From Osedax frankpressi (taxonomy: Eukaryota > Annelida > Polychaeta > Sabellida > Siboglinidae): 64,000 nt of DNA. The stretch spans positions 13,713,071-13,777,070 of the forward strand of contig OZ038312.1 of assembly GCA_964035775.1 (NCBI GenBank), in the 5' to 3' direction. Positions 62,633 to 64,000 of the stretch are shown here, piece by piece. The position numbers and the translations under genes are program-made. The notes beneath the pieces were generated by a model. The model saw only the letters and a list, made by a program, of their open reading frames with translations, was not told the DNA's origin and ran no database searches. How positions within the stretch are numbered: position 1 is the stretch's first letter; each line of letters begins with the position of its first letter.

Positions 62633-62936
62633 ATACTCAATAACACTAGCATTAATCAAATATTTACAATGTCTACAATGCGTTTCATAGAGTAATTTCT
62701 ATATAAAAAACCACATATACGATGTGTAGTATACAACGTACAGTGTGAGTATACATATGTACACGTGTCGTACTATTGGATTCAACCAATAGAAAATCTA
62801 TATAACGTACTTTCGTAAATAAGTATAACTAACGGAGAAATAACTATATTATAAGTATCAACATCGAAAATTACATGTATCTTGAGTATTTCAAATACCT
62901 ATTAGTGGATCCATTAGTTATTGTGTTGAATAAAAG
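60659..62936. other. AT-rich stretch, upstream exons not identified
   Basis: Should include upstream exons of the alpha2-delta-like gene if they are in the window, but none could be supported. AT runs lie at 62378-62440 and 62563-62625. Confidence 0.4.
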
Positions 62937-62938
62937 TA

Positions 62939-62939
<1 letters not shown>

Positions 62940-63015
<76 letters not shown>

Positions 63016-63049
63016 ATATATATCAATATATATATATCAATATATATAT

Positions 63050-63125
<76 letters not shown>

Positions 63126-63575
63126 ATATATATTGATATATATTGATATATATTGATATATATTGATATATATATCGATATATATTGATATATATTGATA
63201 TATATTGATATATATTGATATATATTGATATATATTGATATATATTGATATATATTGATATATATTGATATATATTGATATATATTGATATATATTGATA
63301 TATATTGATATATATTGATATATATTGATATATATTGATATATATTGATATATATTGATATATATTGATATATATTGATATATATTGATATATATTGATA
63401 TATATTGATATATATTGATATATATTGATATATATTGATATATATTGATATATATTGATATATATTGATATATATTGATATATATATCGATATATATTGA
63501 TATATATTGATATATATTGATATATATTGATATATACTGATATATATTGATATATATTGATATATATTTATATAT
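62940..63575. repeat. AT runs followed by a 10-bp array, unit gatatatatt
   Basis: TA runs at 62940-63110 are followed by about 45 copies of gatatatatt to 63575, with two gatatatatc variants at about 63173 and 63483 roughly 310 bases apart. The 254-codon minus frame of I, Y, N, Q and S is an artefact. Confidence 0.96.
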
Positions 63576-64000
63576 AACTATATATCGTATCAAAGTAAAT
63601 TTAATATTTTCAATAAGACACATTTTCCCTGTCACAGTAATCTGTTCGAATTCATAATAATATAATTGTGAAATTACTAAAAACTAGTGAAATACAGCTG
63701 AAATTCGAGCCGATTTGTTTATTTAAGTGATACAGAGTATATCATATACAGACTAACACAATCGCATATATCTTATGCAGTTTATATTACTTTATAAATA
63801 AAAATCCGATTAATAATACATAGTTATTTTTAGATATATTGAATTATTTTTGGATGATACATATATTATATAATTTTACATAATAGTGATGTCGGAGCAT
63901 TCTTCAGTTTGAATAATCTTATGTTTGGTCTGATTAGTTCATATAAACTACAGTGTATAAAATGTTATACTATGGATCTTAGATGTTTGCATTGCATTAG
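63576..64000. other. AT-rich window end, no gene seen
   Basis: Low-complexity sequence without exon-like islands. Confidence 0.4.

Overview
The window is AT-rich animal DNA: small exons, GT-AG introns, GC-richer exons in an AT-rich background, and a very heavy load of micro- and minisatellites. The animal assignment rests on the genes: a FIP200/RB1CC1 autophagy scaffold, an MO25/CAB39 kinase scaffold, a DUSP23-type phosphatase and a single-pass membrane protein resembling calcium-channel alpha2-delta subunits and CACHD1. I cannot name the species. The base composition and tandem arrays would suit a flatworm or another lophotrochozoan, but that is a guess.

Layout. 1-10.4 kb: tandem arrays (10-, 32- and 12-bp units), one decayed LINE reverse-transcriptase fragment and no gene I can confirm. 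10.7-27.0 kb, minus: FIP200, read through 22 consecutive phase-compatible exons (1034 codons); its C-terminal Claw domain was not found. 29.3-32.6 kb, plus: DUSP23, divergent from FIP200, with a 286-bp AT dinucleotide run between them. 34.8-46.5 kb, minus: the complete MO25 coding sequence in three exons (339 aa). Its 10.4-kb second intron is largely satellite and contains a 3621-bp tandem duplication with one breakpoint inside exon 2. 47.1-52.1 kb, plus: a probable unrecognised gene with several GC-rich exons. 52.9-60.7 kb, minus: the alpha2-delta/CACHD1-like gene, its 5' part not resolved. 60.7-64 kb: AT-rich DNA ending in a 10-bp array.

Nearly all large open frames here are satellite shadows. 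The real genes are chains of short exons, recognisable by homology, splice sites and codon phase. The neighbouring genes do not form an obvious pathway. The main point of interest is the relation between tandem arrays and splicing: arrays sit within tens of bases of splice sites, and two of them repeat splice signals (GTAAGT and TACTAAA) dozens of times on the sense strand.
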